The notes under the pieces were generated by a model, which made no database searches, was not told the DNA's origin, and was given only the letters and a program-made list of their open reading frames with translations. From JBBQXH01 sp963710975 (GTDB lineage Bacteria; Actinomycetota; Thermoleophilia; Gaiellales; Gaiellaceae), in the NCBI GenBank assembly GCA_963710975.1, contig CAVQCG010000003.1:310001-374000 (forward strand): a DNA stretch of 64,000 nt. Reading direction: 5' to 3'. Of the stretch, positions 27,479 through 36,088 are shown piece by piece. Both the position numbers and the translations under genes were made by a program. Positions within the stretch are counted from its first letter, which is position 1. Every line of letters begins with the position of its first letter.

Positions 27479-28511
27479 CGATCGTGACGTCGACCGACTC
27501 CTGCGTACGGTTGCCGACGACATCCCAGGCACCGACGGTCAGGCTGTACGTACCGTTCGCGAGACGGGTCGTGTCCCAGTAGGAGATTCGAGGACGCGCG
27601 AACAGCCGAAACCACAACTCTCCGCGGCCAGCCCGACCGAGCTTAAGCGTGGTCGCGGCGCGGAGATTCTGTCTCGTTCCGGGCGCGTAGTGGTTCGAGA
27701 ACGGAATCGGTGACACGCCTACGTGCCGCGCGTCTGAGCCGAGAGTCACCTCGGCTTGGAACACGTCACGATCGACGATGCTCTTCCCGTCGCTCGCTCG
27801 AACGACGGACAGGTGCACCCGGGTTGGATGGTGCGACGTCTCGAGGACGGGGTAGTCGCGAAACCACCCGACGAACGTCTGGGGATCCTCGATCCGAGCG
27901 CGGACGTCCACGACTCCTGTGAGCAGTGTGGGATCGAGTCGGGCTCCACTGCGGGGGAAGAACGCGACGCCCTGTGGCTTGCGCCAGGCAGGGCTCGCAG
28001 GCGTGAAGAACGCGATGTCGTGGATGACCGGCGGTGCTGTGTCGACATACGGCGCAAGCTTGCCGTCCCTGCTGAGTGGGTTGACCGCGACCATCCGGTC
28101 GCGATCTCCGTCGGGAAAGAACCACTCGCTCAGGTGGACGTGCCACTCGCCCTCGGTCGTCCAGCCGATCATCTCCCCGGGGTCGACGTGCTGCCCATCG
28201 ACGACCGTCGGCTCGATGTGGCCGTAGCCGAAATGACCGAGGCGCACGAGCCCTTCCTTCCCGGGCGGAGGCTGTCGCCATACCTTCCAGACGCGGCCTC
28301 CCTCGACCGCGTAGACACGATGCGGACGGCCGGGTGGTGCCCCCCGGGCGGGTCGGTCATCTCGAACTGCGACGTCGACACCCGGGTGGTAGCCGTCACC
28401 CCCGTCGACGCCACCGGGACGGGGGTCGAGAAACGAGCCGCGAATAGGGTGTTGCCTCGTCCTCGGCGCAACGGGCCAGCCACGGTAGTCGTCCGCGTAC
28501 CTGCGCTTCAC
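27471..28511 (-). CDS. M23 peptidase-like protein, paralogue B
   Basis: From GTG 28511 this encodes 346 residues that parallel the convergent gene: YADDYRGWPVAP at the N-terminus, YHPGVDVA (His42, Asp46), LGHFGYGHIEP and EWHVHLSEW (His124, His126). The C-terminal half is again beta-rich and ends with VGAWDVVGNRTQESVDV. The metal-binding pattern is complete. No signal peptide is seen, which is odd for a cell-wall enzyme. The start is uncertain because the frame is open upstream and the ribosome binding site is weak. Confidence 0.65.
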   Translation of the reverse strand: MKRRYADDYRGWPVAPRTRQHPIRGSFLDPRPGGVDGGDGYHPGVDVAVRDDRPARGAPPGRPHRVYAVEGGRVWKVWRQPPPGKEGLVRLGHFGYGHIEPTVVDGQHVDPGEMIGWTTEGEWHVHLSEWFFPDGDRDRMVAVNPLSRDGKLAPYVDTAPPVIHDIAFFTPASPAWRKPQGVAFFPRSGARLDPTLLTGVVDVRARIEDPQTFVGWFRDYPVLETSHHPTRVHLSVVRASDGKSIVDRDVFQAEVTLGSDARHVGVSPIPFSNHYAPGTRQNLRAATTLKLGRAGRGELWFRLFARPRISYWDTTRLANGTYSLTVGAWDVVGNRTQESVDVTIVN

Positions 28512-28579
28512 ACGGTCTTCGTAACAACTGCAGCGAGACGCGTCAATAGCTCGTCTGGTGGCAACTCCCGGAGTGCGGC

Positions 28580-28936
28580 CTACCGCACGAAGCCGCCGAA
28601 GTTTCCGAGGTACGTCGGGTTGAAGCCGCTCATCGCGTCGCGGGCCTCGTCGTTCGGCTCTCCGTAGACGGTGAACCGGCCGGGATCGACCATTGCCAGG
28701 AAGCGCTCGGCGAACTTCTCGCCGAAGCCCGTGATGTGCGTCACGAGCGCGTCCGAGTCTGCATATCGCTCGTAGATGTGGACGGCGCTGCCGTCCTCGC
28801 TGACCCACCAGTCGTAGCTGAGCGTGCCGGGCTCCGGCTGGGTGGACTCGACCATCTCGTCCTTGAGCGCCCTGAAGTTCTCGAGCTGACCCGGCTTGAC
28901 TGCGAGCTCGATGAGCCAGGAGACCTGCTTGTCCAT
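28580..28936 (-). CDS. Antibiotic biosynthesis monooxygenase (ABM) domain protein
   Basis: A 118-residue single ABM domain: WLIELAVKPGQLENFRALKDEMVEST, EPGTLSYDWWVSEDGSAVHIYERYAD and GFGEKFAERFL are typical of the dimeric ferredoxin-like fold. Such proteins oxidise small aromatics without cofactor or are stress-linked; the substrate is unknown. A good GGGAGGA ribosome binding site precedes the ATG. It is divergent from the GFA gene, about 70 bases apart. Confidence 0.85.
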   Translation of the reverse strand: MDKQVSWLIELAVKPGQLENFRALKDEMVESTQPEPGTLSYDWWVSEDGSAVHIYERYADSDALVTHITGFGEKFAERFLAMVDPGRFTVYGEPNDEARDAMSGFNPTYLGNFGGFVR

Positions 28937-29009
28937 CTGATCCTCCCGTTCGGTCGTGACAGGTCGCCGACGGTATCACCGGTCGGGCAGCGTGAGTAGT
29001 CTGTCGGGT

Positions 29010-29432
29010 GTGACCGATCCTGACTTGCCGATACGAGGCGGATGTCTCTGCGGCGGCGTGCGCTTCGAGATCGACGCGCCGTTCACCACGGCGAGCTACT
29101 GCCACTGCACCCGCTGCCAGCGGCGTACGGGGACCGCCGCATCGGTTCAGGCTCGGGTTGCTCCCGGCTCGTTCCGGATCGTGGACGGCGAGGATCTCGT
29201 CCGCCCTTACGCTCCGGCGCAGGGGTTCGAGAAGGTCTTCTGCGTCGCGTGCGGCTCCGCGCTCTTCAGCCGCAACCCCGCGGATCCCGAGCACATCAGC
29301 GTCAGGCTCGGCTCCCTCGACGCTGACCCAGGGATCCGACCCAGCTTCCGCCAGTTCGTCGCGTATGCGGCCCCGTGGGAGCCGATCCCGGACGACGGGC
29401 TTCCGCGATACCCCGAACGCGCACCGGGGTAG
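29010..29432 (+). CDS. GFA/CENP-V family zinc protein
   Basis: The 140-residue protein has the GFA zinc pattern: GGCLCGGVRFEI, SYCHCTRCQRRTG and VFCVACGSALFSRNP supply seven or more Cys for two zinc sites. The family is named after glutathione-dependent formaldehyde-activating enzyme, but the reaction of most members is unknown. A TAGTCT -10-like element 7 bases before the GTG suggests a leaderless transcript. The upstream frame lacks homology. It ends 2 bases before the next gene. Confidence 0.88.
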   Translation: MTDPDLPIRGGCLCGGVRFEIDAPFTTASYCHCTRCQRRTGTAASVQARVAPGSFRIVDGEDLVRPYAPAQGFEKVFCVACGSALFSRNPADPEHISVRLGSLDADPGIRPSFRQFVAYAAPWEPIPDDGLPRYPERAPG

Positions 29433-29434
29433 GC

Positions 29435-30085
29435 ATGCGCATCCTGGTGACTGGTGCGAGCGGAGTACTCGGCCGCTCGGCGGTACCGCTGCTCCGGGCT
29501 CGCGGCCACGACGTCGAGACTCCCTCCCGATCGGAACTCGACCTGTTCGATCCTCGTGTGGTTGCACGCGCGGTCACGGACGTCGAAAGCGTCCTCCATC
29601 TCGCAACGAGGATTCCACCGCGTGACCACGCATCCGAGCCAGACGCGTGGCGCGAGAACGACCGGCTCCGGCGAGATGCCTCCCGCCTTCTCGTCGACGC
29701 AGCGCTAGCGACGGACGTCGAGGTCTTCGTGCAGGCGAGCGTCGCCTTCGTCTATCCGGCGGGTTTGCCTGCCACCGAAGAGACACCGGTCGGGAATGTC
29801 CCCGTGGTGCTCCGGTCCGCCCTGGTCGCCGAGGCCGAGGCAGCGCGCTTCACGACGGCGGAAGGTCGCGGCATCGTGCTCCGCTTCGGCCTGCTCGACG
29901 GGCCAGGTACCGGCTCGGACCGGCCCGATCTCCGGTACGGCTCGAGCGTCGACGTCAGGGATGCCGGAGAGGCGCTCGCGGCCGCGCTGACCGTGCCGAG
30001 TGGCATCTACAACGTCTGCCGTGATGGCGAGCTCGTGTCGAACGAGCGGTTCAAGCAGACGAGCGGCTGGCGTCCGTACCGCTAG
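29435..30085 (+). CDS. NAD-dependent epimerase/dehydratase (short SDR)
   Basis: The 216-residue protein has the Rossmann start MRILVTGASGVLGRSAV and the extended-SDR segments VESVLHLATRIPP and SVAFVYPAG, with the Tyr-xxx-Lys of the active site not clearly present (only VYPAG...). It is shorter than the usual 300 residues and ends with a YRYGWRP-like TSGWRPYR. Substrate unknown. Its 3' end overlaps the opposite-strand YihY gene by 35 bases. It follows the GFA gene by 2 bases. Confidence 0.8.
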   Translation: MRILVTGASGVLGRSAVPLLRARGHDVETPSRSELDLFDPRVVARAVTDVESVLHLATRIPPRDHASEPDAWRENDRLRRDASRLLVDAALATDVEVFVQASVAFVYPAGLPATEETPVGNVPVVLRSALVAEAEAARFTTAEGRGIVLRFGLLDGPGTGSDRPDLRYGSSVDVRDAGEALAAALTVPSGIYNVCRDGELVSNERFKQTSGWRPYR

Positions 30086-30983
30086 CGGCCGCGCCGCGCT
30101 CCTCGAGCGGTACTGACAGCCGTTGTCTCAGCATCGAGTCCGCGAGCGCGCCTGCGAGCAGCAGGATCGAGATCCAGTAGAGGTAGATCAGCAGAACGAT
30201 GAAGGACGTCACGGCGCCGAAGACGGAGCGGTAGTCGGCGACGGACTTGAAGTACCAGGTAAGGATGAACGACGCCGCGACCCACAGAACGACGACCAGG
30301 ATGCTCACGAACCCGAGCCAGCGCACCGGATGCTGCTTCGATGTCCCCCAGCGGATCATGAAGATGACGCCGATCAGCGCGGCGAGAGACGCGACCCCTG
30401 CGCGGAAAAGAACGGCAAGGACGGTTCCCCAGCTGCCCGACGCGATCTGGTCGGCGAGCTCGCCGCCGAAGGTGAGGGCGCCGAGGGCCACGGTGAACGC
30501 GATTGACACAACGACGCCCAGGCCGAGGGAGATGGCCATCCTCCGGAGGAACGAGCGGGTGTCGTCGCGGCCGTAGACACGGTTCAGCGCGCCCATCGCC
30601 CCCCGGACGGCGCCCGAGATCTCCCAGACGGCGATCAGAAGCCCGATCGTCAGCCAGAACCCGCGGCCGTGTCCGAGGATCGATTCTGCGGCTGTGTCGA
30701 GCACCTCGAACTGCGCATCCGTCAGGCGATCCTGCACCTTCGGCGCGAACTCCTCCCGCCAGAGATCGCCGCTCTGGATGAACCCGAGGAGCGCGAGCGA
30801 CGCGGCGGCCAGCGGGACGAACGAGAAGAGCACGCGAAACGCGATTGCGCTTGCCGTCGTCAGCAGGTCGTAGCGACCGAGGTTCAAGGCGAATTCGCGG
30901 ACGTCGGGCCAGATCTCCGAGCTCGCGAACGCCCGTACGCGCTGCCAGCCAGGTTTGAGCGGGCCCATCTGTCGCGTACTCAT
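30051..30983 (-). CDS. YihY/BrkB-family inner-membrane protein
   Basis: This 310-residue protein (ATG 30983; the frame is open 10 codons further) belongs to the YihY/UPF0761 family. It has six predicted hydrophobic segments, including AIAFRVLFSFVPLAAASLALLG, WLTIGLLIAVWEISGAV and the C-terminal FIVLLIYLYWISILLLAGA. The family motif YDLLTTASAIAFRVLFS is at about residue 40. Function is unsettled; despite old names it is not RNase BN. Divergent from the SRPBCC gene. Confidence 0.9.
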   Translation of the reverse strand: MSTRQMGPLKPGWQRVRAFASSEIWPDVREFALNLGRYDLLTTASAIAFRVLFSFVPLAAASLALLGFIQSGDLWREEFAPKVQDRLTDAQFEVLDTAAESILGHGRGFWLTIGLLIAVWEISGAVRGAMGALNRVYGRDDTRSFLRRMAISLGLGVVVSIAFTVALGALTFGGELADQIASGSWGTVLAVLFRAGVASLAALIGVIFMIRWGTSKQHPVRWLGFVSILVVVLWVAASFILTWYFKSVADYRSVFGAVTSFIVLLIYLYWISILLLAGALADSMLRQRLSVPLEERGAAASGTDASRSSA

Positions 30984-31174
30984 CGACGCCTCACGATAGG
31001 CAGTATCGAGCATTGGCCCTGGCCTGCATGCACGAGAGGATCGGCATCGCGACTGCCCGGGGCAAGTCGCCGTACCATCCCACTGACCGATCTGGGATTA
31101 GAGTTCCTCCTCACATCGTGGAGCGTCGGCCGGGACGCGCGAGTCTCCGGCGCCGACGCGTCGGCCCACTGGAC

Positions 31175-31645
31175 ATGGCTCGTACCGTCGACATCCAGAC
31201 TGAGATCGAGATCGGGCGCCCGCGTGCTGAGGTGGCCGCATATTCCTCGGATCCGGACAATGCGACGGCGTGGTACGAGAATATCGACGGCGTGGACTGG
31301 GTCACACCACCGCCTCTCGTCGTCGGATCCCGGATCGCCTTCCTTGCCCGCTTCCTCGGTCGCAGCCTCTCGTACACCTACGAAATCAGGGAGCTGGTTC
31401 CCGACGAGCGACTCGTCATGAGCACCAGCGACGGACCGTTCCCGATGGAAACGAGCTACACGTGGTCGGAGACTGCGGCGGGTACCACGATCATGGCGCT
31501 GCGCAACCGCGGCGAGCCCTCCGGCTTCGCGAAGGTCACGACGAGGGTCATGGAGAGCGCGATGCGGCGCGCGAACCGCAAGGACCTCGAACGTCTCAAG
31601 GGGATTCTCGAGACTGGACACACCGCTGATCACAGAGAGGACTGA
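31175..31645 (+). CDS. SRPBCC-family (polyketide cyclase-like) protein
   Basis: From ATG 31175 the 156-residue protein is a START/SRPBCC helix-grip fold: VDIQTEIEIGRPRAEVAAYSSD at the start, then GSRIAFLARFLGRSLSYTYEI and a long C-terminal helix ending MRRANRKDLERLKGIL. Members bind hydrophobic ligands; the ligand is unknown. The ORF is open upstream, but family homology begins at MARTVDIQ. Confidence 0.88.
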   Translation: MARTVDIQTEIEIGRPRAEVAAYSSDPDNATAWYENIDGVDWVTPPPLVVGSRIAFLARFLGRSLSYTYEIRELVPDERLVMSTSDGPFPMETSYTWSETAAGTTIMALRNRGEPSGFAKVTTRVMESAMRRANRKDLERLKGILETGHTADHRED

Positions 31646-31726
31646 AGATCAGGTGCGGGCCTGCTAAAGCCTGCACGTTCGGCCAGGTCGCACGAAGGCG
31701 TCATCGCGTTAGGCTCGCGGACGGCG

Positions 31727-31918
31727 ATGACCGGCGAGGTGTCGTGGCATGAGGACTGTCCTGCCTGCGCGCGTACGTGGGTGGTCGATGACGACCCCAC
31801 GCCGCGTCAGATCGTGTGTGTCTGCGGTGAGGTCTTCGAGATGCCGACAGACCGAGCGCGTCGCGCGGAGTCGGTCATCGATCTCGGTACCTACGGCAGG
31901 GACCGAAAAGCACGCTGA
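31727..31918 (+). CDS. Small zinc-ribbon-like protein
   Basis: The 63-residue protein has two cysteine pairs (CPAC at about 11-14, CVCG at about 31-34) in the layout of a small zinc ribbon, followed by a charged tail. TAGGCT near 31709 may be its -10 element. No function is known. Short length makes this an uncertain call. Confidence 0.5.
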   Translation: MTGEVSWHEDCPACARTWVVDDDPTPRQIVCVCGEVFEMPTDRARRAESVIDLGTYGRDRKAR

Positions 31919-31971
31919 TGTGACCTGAGCCCCTGGCGGATCATGAGGACTAGGATGGCGAGACGTCCGGG

Positions 31972-33147
31972 ATGTGGTTCGATCCGAACACTGTCAGCTT
32001 CGAGGACGACCCGTACCGGGTCTATCGACGGCTTCGGGACGAGTTCCCCGTGTACCACCACGATGATGGACAGCGATCTCTGTGGATCCTCTCCCGCTTT
32101 GACGACGTAAACACGGTCCTAGAAGACTGGACAACGTTCACGAGCGTGAACTCCACCTCCAATGCGCTGGACATTCCTACGCTTGGCGGCGCTCTCGAAG
32201 GTCGACAACTCATTACGACCGATCCTCCCTACCACGATGATCTCCGCCGGACCGTCAAGGATCATTTCTCGCCGAAACGGATTCAGGAGCTCGAGGAGCA
32301 AATCACCGCCGAAGTGGTGACGTCTCTCTCAAGACTGGAATCGCAGCGAGCATTTGATATTGCTGGCGGCTTTATCTGGCCATTGACGCTGACGATCATC
32401 TCGGACATCATCGGAATTCCCGAGAGCGACCGGGCGAGCGTCCTGGCCTGGTATCAGGAGCTTCAGTACTCGGAGGCGGGAGGGCGCTCTCCGGAGACGC
32501 GGGACAGGTACACGGACTACTTCGACCAGCTCGGATCGGAGCGGCTCTCACACCCGCGTAACGACTTGATGAGCGACTTGATGCAGGCTGTCGAGCGCGC
32601 GGAGCTCTCTCGTTCCGATGCGCTCGTACTCTGCAAGGACATCTTCGAGGGAGGCGTGGACGTTCCCGCGAACCTCATGGCGAACGCCGTGCTCGCGCTG
32701 GCCGATCATCCGGATCAGCGAGCCTATCTCGCAGACCCCAGAGTGGACAGGGCACGCATCCGACTGGGGGTGGAAGAGCTGGCGCGCTTCGACTCCCCGA
32801 TCCAGTGCATTCCGCGGGTATCCACGACGAGTGTCAGCCTCCACGGCGTCGTGATTCCATGCGGAGCCACCGTGCTGCTCCTGCTCGGATCGGCAAATCG
32901 TGACGCGCGCCGGTTCGAGGACCCCGACACCCTCGACGTCACCCGCCCTCGACGCCGAAATCTTGCCTTCGGCGCTGGAATTCACTTCTGCGTCGGCGCT
33001 CCGCTCGCACGGCTCGAAGCGTCCCTCGCATTGCCGAAGCTGTTGAGCGCTCTGCCCCGCTACGAGGTCATGCCGCCGGTCGAGCGCCCGCGCGGGGATC
33101 CGGTGATGCGCGCGCTGCTCAGCCTCGAAGTTGCCGTCGTGCCGTAG
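31972..33147 (+). CDS. Cytochrome P450
   Basis: The 391-residue protein shows the P450 heme loop FGAGIHFCVGAPLAR with the thiolate Cys at about 340, the K-helix ELAR (ExxR) and the meander RRFEDPDTLDVTRPR. The I-helix reads FEGGVDVPANL at about 225-236; the usual Thr of the AGxDTT motif is replaced by Val, which should change proton delivery. The substrate is unknown. It has no ferredoxin or reductase neighbour. A hairpin follows at 33153. Confidence 0.92.
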   Translation: MWFDPNTVSFEDDPYRVYRRLRDEFPVYHHDDGQRSLWILSRFDDVNTVLEDWTTFTSVNSTSNALDIPTLGGALEGRQLITTDPPYHDDLRRTVKDHFSPKRIQELEEQITAEVVTSLSRLESQRAFDIAGGFIWPLTLTIISDIIGIPESDRASVLAWYQELQYSEAGGRSPETRDRYTDYFDQLGSERLSHPRNDLMSDLMQAVERAELSRSDALVLCKDIFEGGVDVPANLMANAVLALADHPDQRAYLADPRVDRARIRLGVEELARFDSPIQCIPRVSTTSVSLHGVVIPCGATVLLLLGSANRDARRFEDPDTLDVTRPRRRNLAFGAGIHFCVGAPLARLEASLALPKLLSALPRYEVMPPVERPRGDPVMRALLSLEVAVVP

Positions 33148-33152
33148 GACGG

Positions 33153-33170
33153 GCTGGACTGTCGTCCAGC
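33153..33170 (+). terminator. Hairpin after the P450 gene
   Basis: GCTGGAC at 33153-33159 pairs with GTCCAGC at 33164-33170 over a four-base loop, immediately after the P450 stop. It lacks a T-tract, so only its position supports a terminator role. Confidence 0.3.
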
Positions 33171-33245
33171 GGGATGCGGCAAAGCCGCAGCAGGATCAGC
33201 CGTCCCCCCGATTCCGCGGTCCACGGGCTCACGAAAACTAGAAGG

Positions 33246-35999
33246 GTGGCGGAATTCGACCCGGTTGACTCCAGCGAGTCCACGGAGGGGTCTTCGCGAG
33301 GGCCTGTCGATGTGCTGCTTCGGCATCTCAAAGCCTCTCCCACCGGCCTTTCCTCTCGCGAAGCCGCGCGTCGCCTCGTCGTCGACGGGCCGAACGAGCT
33401 TGTCCGGCGCGGAGGCCGAACCTGGCCGCGCGAGATCGCCAAGCAGTTCACGCACCCGCTTGCCCTGCTCCTCTGGCTGGCTGCGGCGCTCGCGCTTGGC
33501 GCCGGGACTCCCGTCCTGGCCGCCGCGATCGTGGCCGTCATCTTTCTGAATGCGCTCTTCGCCTTCGTCCAGGAGCGGCAGGCCGAGCGAGCGGTCGAGG
33601 CGCTGAAGCAATACCTGCCGCGAACCGCGACCGTCCGTCGTGACGGAAACCGTGTCCAGGTCGACGCGCGAACGCTCGTTCCGGGTGATGTGCTGATCAT
33701 TGCCGAGGGAGATCGAATCTCGGCCGACGCGAGATTGCTCGAAGGGGCGGTGGAAGTCGACACCTCCACGCTGACGGGCGAATCGGCTCCCGCATACCGG
33801 GTTGCCGGAGATGACGAGGACTCGCCGTTGATGCAGGCGCGGAACATCGTCTTCAGCGGAACGGCCTGCACGGGTGGCGAAGCGACCGCGCTCGTGGTCA
33901 CGACCGGGATGCACACGGAGCTGGGCCGCATCGCCGCCCTTTCCGAACGGGTAACACGAGAGGAGAGCCCGCTCGAACATCAGATGAAACGAGTTGCATG
34001 GCTGATCGCGCTCGTCGCTGTCGGGATCGGGCTCGCGTTTCTCCCGCTCGGTGTCTTCGCTGCGGGCCTGCCGCTCGCGGATGCGCTCGCCTTCGCGATC
34101 GGGCTGATCGTCGCGAACGTCCCGGAGGGGCTTCTCCCGACGATCACGCTGGCTCTTGCCGTCGGGGTCAGGGTGCTCGCGCGGTCGGGTGCTCTCGTCA
34201 AGCGGTTGAGCGCGGTCGAGACCCTTGGCTCGACGACCGTTATCTGCACCGACAAGACCGGGACGCTCACCGAGAACCGGATGCGCGCGACGACCATCTG
34301 GGTGCCGGGAGCCGAGTTCGAACGCACCGTCGACGGCTGGACGACGCCAGCGCCCACGCCGCCACTCCGGCTACTGCTGAAAGCGGTGGCCGCCTGCAAC
34401 AACGCCGATCTGGGCGCATCCGACGGCGACCCCACGGAGTTGGCGCTGCTCGACGCTGCGGCGTCCTTCGGCGAGGCCATGACGCTGCAGGAGCGCGAGC
34501 ACGACCGGCGCGGTCGGTTTCACTTCGATCCCAGGGTCCGTCTGATGTCGACCGTTGACGAGCTGAACGGCGACCTGTGGGTTCATGTCAAAGGTGCGCC
34601 CGAGGAGGTGCTGGCCCGCTCATGCCGCATCATCGAGCAAGACGGGCGCGAGCGGACGCTGAGCGAAGACGATCGAGCCCAGGTGGTCGCCCGGGCAGAG
34701 GCGCACGAGCTCGCAGGCATGCGCGTACTCGGCGTCGCCCGCCGAGTCGTGCCGCCTGGGTCAGGCCTGCCCGCAACTCGCGAGGAGGCCGAGCAGGATC
34801 TGACGCTGCTTGGCCTCGTTGCCATGCTCGATCCGCCTCGCCCCGAAGTGGCAGCAGCGGTAGCGACCTGCCGGCGTGCAGGCATTCGTGTGATCGTCAT
34901 CACTGGCGACGCCCCGTTGACGGGAGTCGCGATCGCGAGGCAGGTCGGGATCGTCGGCGACAACCCCCGGGTCATCTCCGGCACCGAGCTCGACGAGCTG
35001 ACCGAAAGCGAGCTGGATCACATCTTGCGCGAGGAGCCGGAGCTCGTCTTCGCTCGCAGCTCGCCGGAGGCCAAGCTTCGCATCGCCGACGCACTGCGCG
35101 CGGAAGGGAACGTAGTCGCCATGACCGGTGACGGCGTCAACGACGCGCCGGCGCTACGACGGTCGGACATCGGCATCGCGATGGGGCGTTCGGGAACTGA
35201 GGTGGCGCGCGAGGCGGCGACGATCGTTCTCACGGACGACAACTTCGCGACGATCGCCGCCGCCGTGGAGGCGGGGCGGCGCGTCTACGCCAACGTGCGC
35301 AAGTTCATCGTCTACATCTTCGCCCATGCGACACCGGAGGCCGTTCCCTTCCTCGTCTTCGCGCTCTCCGGCGGGGCCATCCCCCTGCCGTTGACCGTAT
35401 TGCAGATCCTCGCCATCGATCTCGGCACCGAGACTCTCCCCGCGCTGGCTCTCGGTCGCGAGCCGGCTGAGCCAGGACTCATGGACCGCCCGCCGCGGCC
35501 GCGCACGGAGGGTGTCATCCAGCGCGCGATGCTCTTCAGGGCCTGGGTGGTGATGGGAGGCGTCTCCGCCGTCCTCGTCATGGGCGGCTTCCTCTACGTG
35601 CTGTTGCGGGCGGGGTGGAGTCCGGGCGACTCGGTCTCATCGGGGACTCGGTTGCACGCGGCCTACATCGAAGCTACGACGATGACCTTCGCCGGCATCG
35701 TCGCGTGCCAGGTAGGGACAGCGTTCGCGTCGCGTACCGAGCGAGCAGCACTCTGGACAGTCGGGGTGTTCAGCAACCGCCTGCTGCTGTGGGGCATCCT
35801 CTTCGAGCTTCTGTTCGCGGGAGCCGTGATCTACCTTCCGCCGCTACAGGACATCTTCGGCACTGCCTCCCTGGGGGCCGAGGATCTGCTCATCCTGTTG
35901 CCGTTCCCATTCGTCGTCTGGGGTACCGACGAGCTACGACGGTTCGTGCGTCGACGATCCTCGGAGAAGGCGCCGACCGCAGGGGCACTGCGGGCGTGA
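33246..35999 (+). CDS. P2-type cation-transporting ATPase (Ca2+/Na+,K+-like)
   Basis: The 917-residue protein is a complete P-type ATPase. It has the phosphorylation site DKTGTLTEN at about 336, VDTSTLTGESAP in the actuator domain, VANVPEGLLPT in M4, TGDGVNDAPALRRSDIGIAMG in the hinge and ILAIDLGTETLPALALG in M6. PEGLLP and the M6 acidic residues point to type II (Ca2+ or Na+/K+). GTG 33246 was chosen as the first in-frame start after the P450. A pyruvate-like N-terminal regulatory domain is absent. It is about 100 bases downstream of the P450. Confidence 0.93.
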   Translation: MAEFDPVDSSESTEGSSRGPVDVLLRHLKASPTGLSSREAARRLVVDGPNELVRRGGRTWPREIAKQFTHPLALLLWLAAALALGAGTPVLAAAIVAVIFLNALFAFVQERQAERAVEALKQYLPRTATVRRDGNRVQVDARTLVPGDVLIIAEGDRISADARLLEGAVEVDTSTLTGESAPAYRVAGDDEDSPLMQARNIVFSGTACTGGEATALVVTTGMHTELGRIAALSERVTREESPLEHQMKRVAWLIALVAVGIGLAFLPLGVFAAGLPLADALAFAIGLIVANVPEGLLPTITLALAVGVRVLARSGALVKRLSAVETLGSTTVICTDKTGTLTENRMRATTIWVPGAEFERTVDGWTTPAPTPPLRLLLKAVAACNNADLGASDGDPTELALLDAAASFGEAMTLQEREHDRRGRFHFDPRVRLMSTVDELNGDLWVHVKGAPEEVLARSCRIIEQDGRERTLSEDDRAQVVARAEAHELAGMRVLGVARRVVPPGSGLPATREEAEQDLTLLGLVAMLDPPRPEVAAAVATCRRAGIRVIVITGDAPLTGVAIARQVGIVGDNPRVISGTELDELTESELDHILREEPELVFARSSPEAKLRIADALRAEGNVVAMTGDGVNDAPALRRSDIGIAMGRSGTEVAREAATIVLTDDNFATIAAAVEAGRRVYANVRKFIVYIFAHATPEAVPFLVFALSGGAIPLPLTVLQILAIDLGTETLPALALGREPAEPGLMDRPPRPRTEGVIQRAMLFRAWVVMGGVSAVLVMGGFLYVLLRAGWSPGDSVSSGTRLHAAYIEATTMTFAGIVACQVGTAFASRTERAALWTVGVFSNRLLLWGILFELLFAGAVIYLPPLQDIFGTASLGAEDLLILLPFPFVVWGTDELRRFVRRRSSEKAPTAGALRA

Positions 36000-36088
36000 C
36001 AGCGGCAGACGCGGACGTCGGGCCTCTTCCGGGAAGCGGTGCCGAAAGTAGCACGGCGGGCGGTGTAGGCCATAGGCTGGGCCGGGAG

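Noticed and set aside
33153..33170. A strong terminator after the P450 gene
   Set aside because: The stem is only 7 bp and has no T-run, so it was kept only as a weak terminator candidate.
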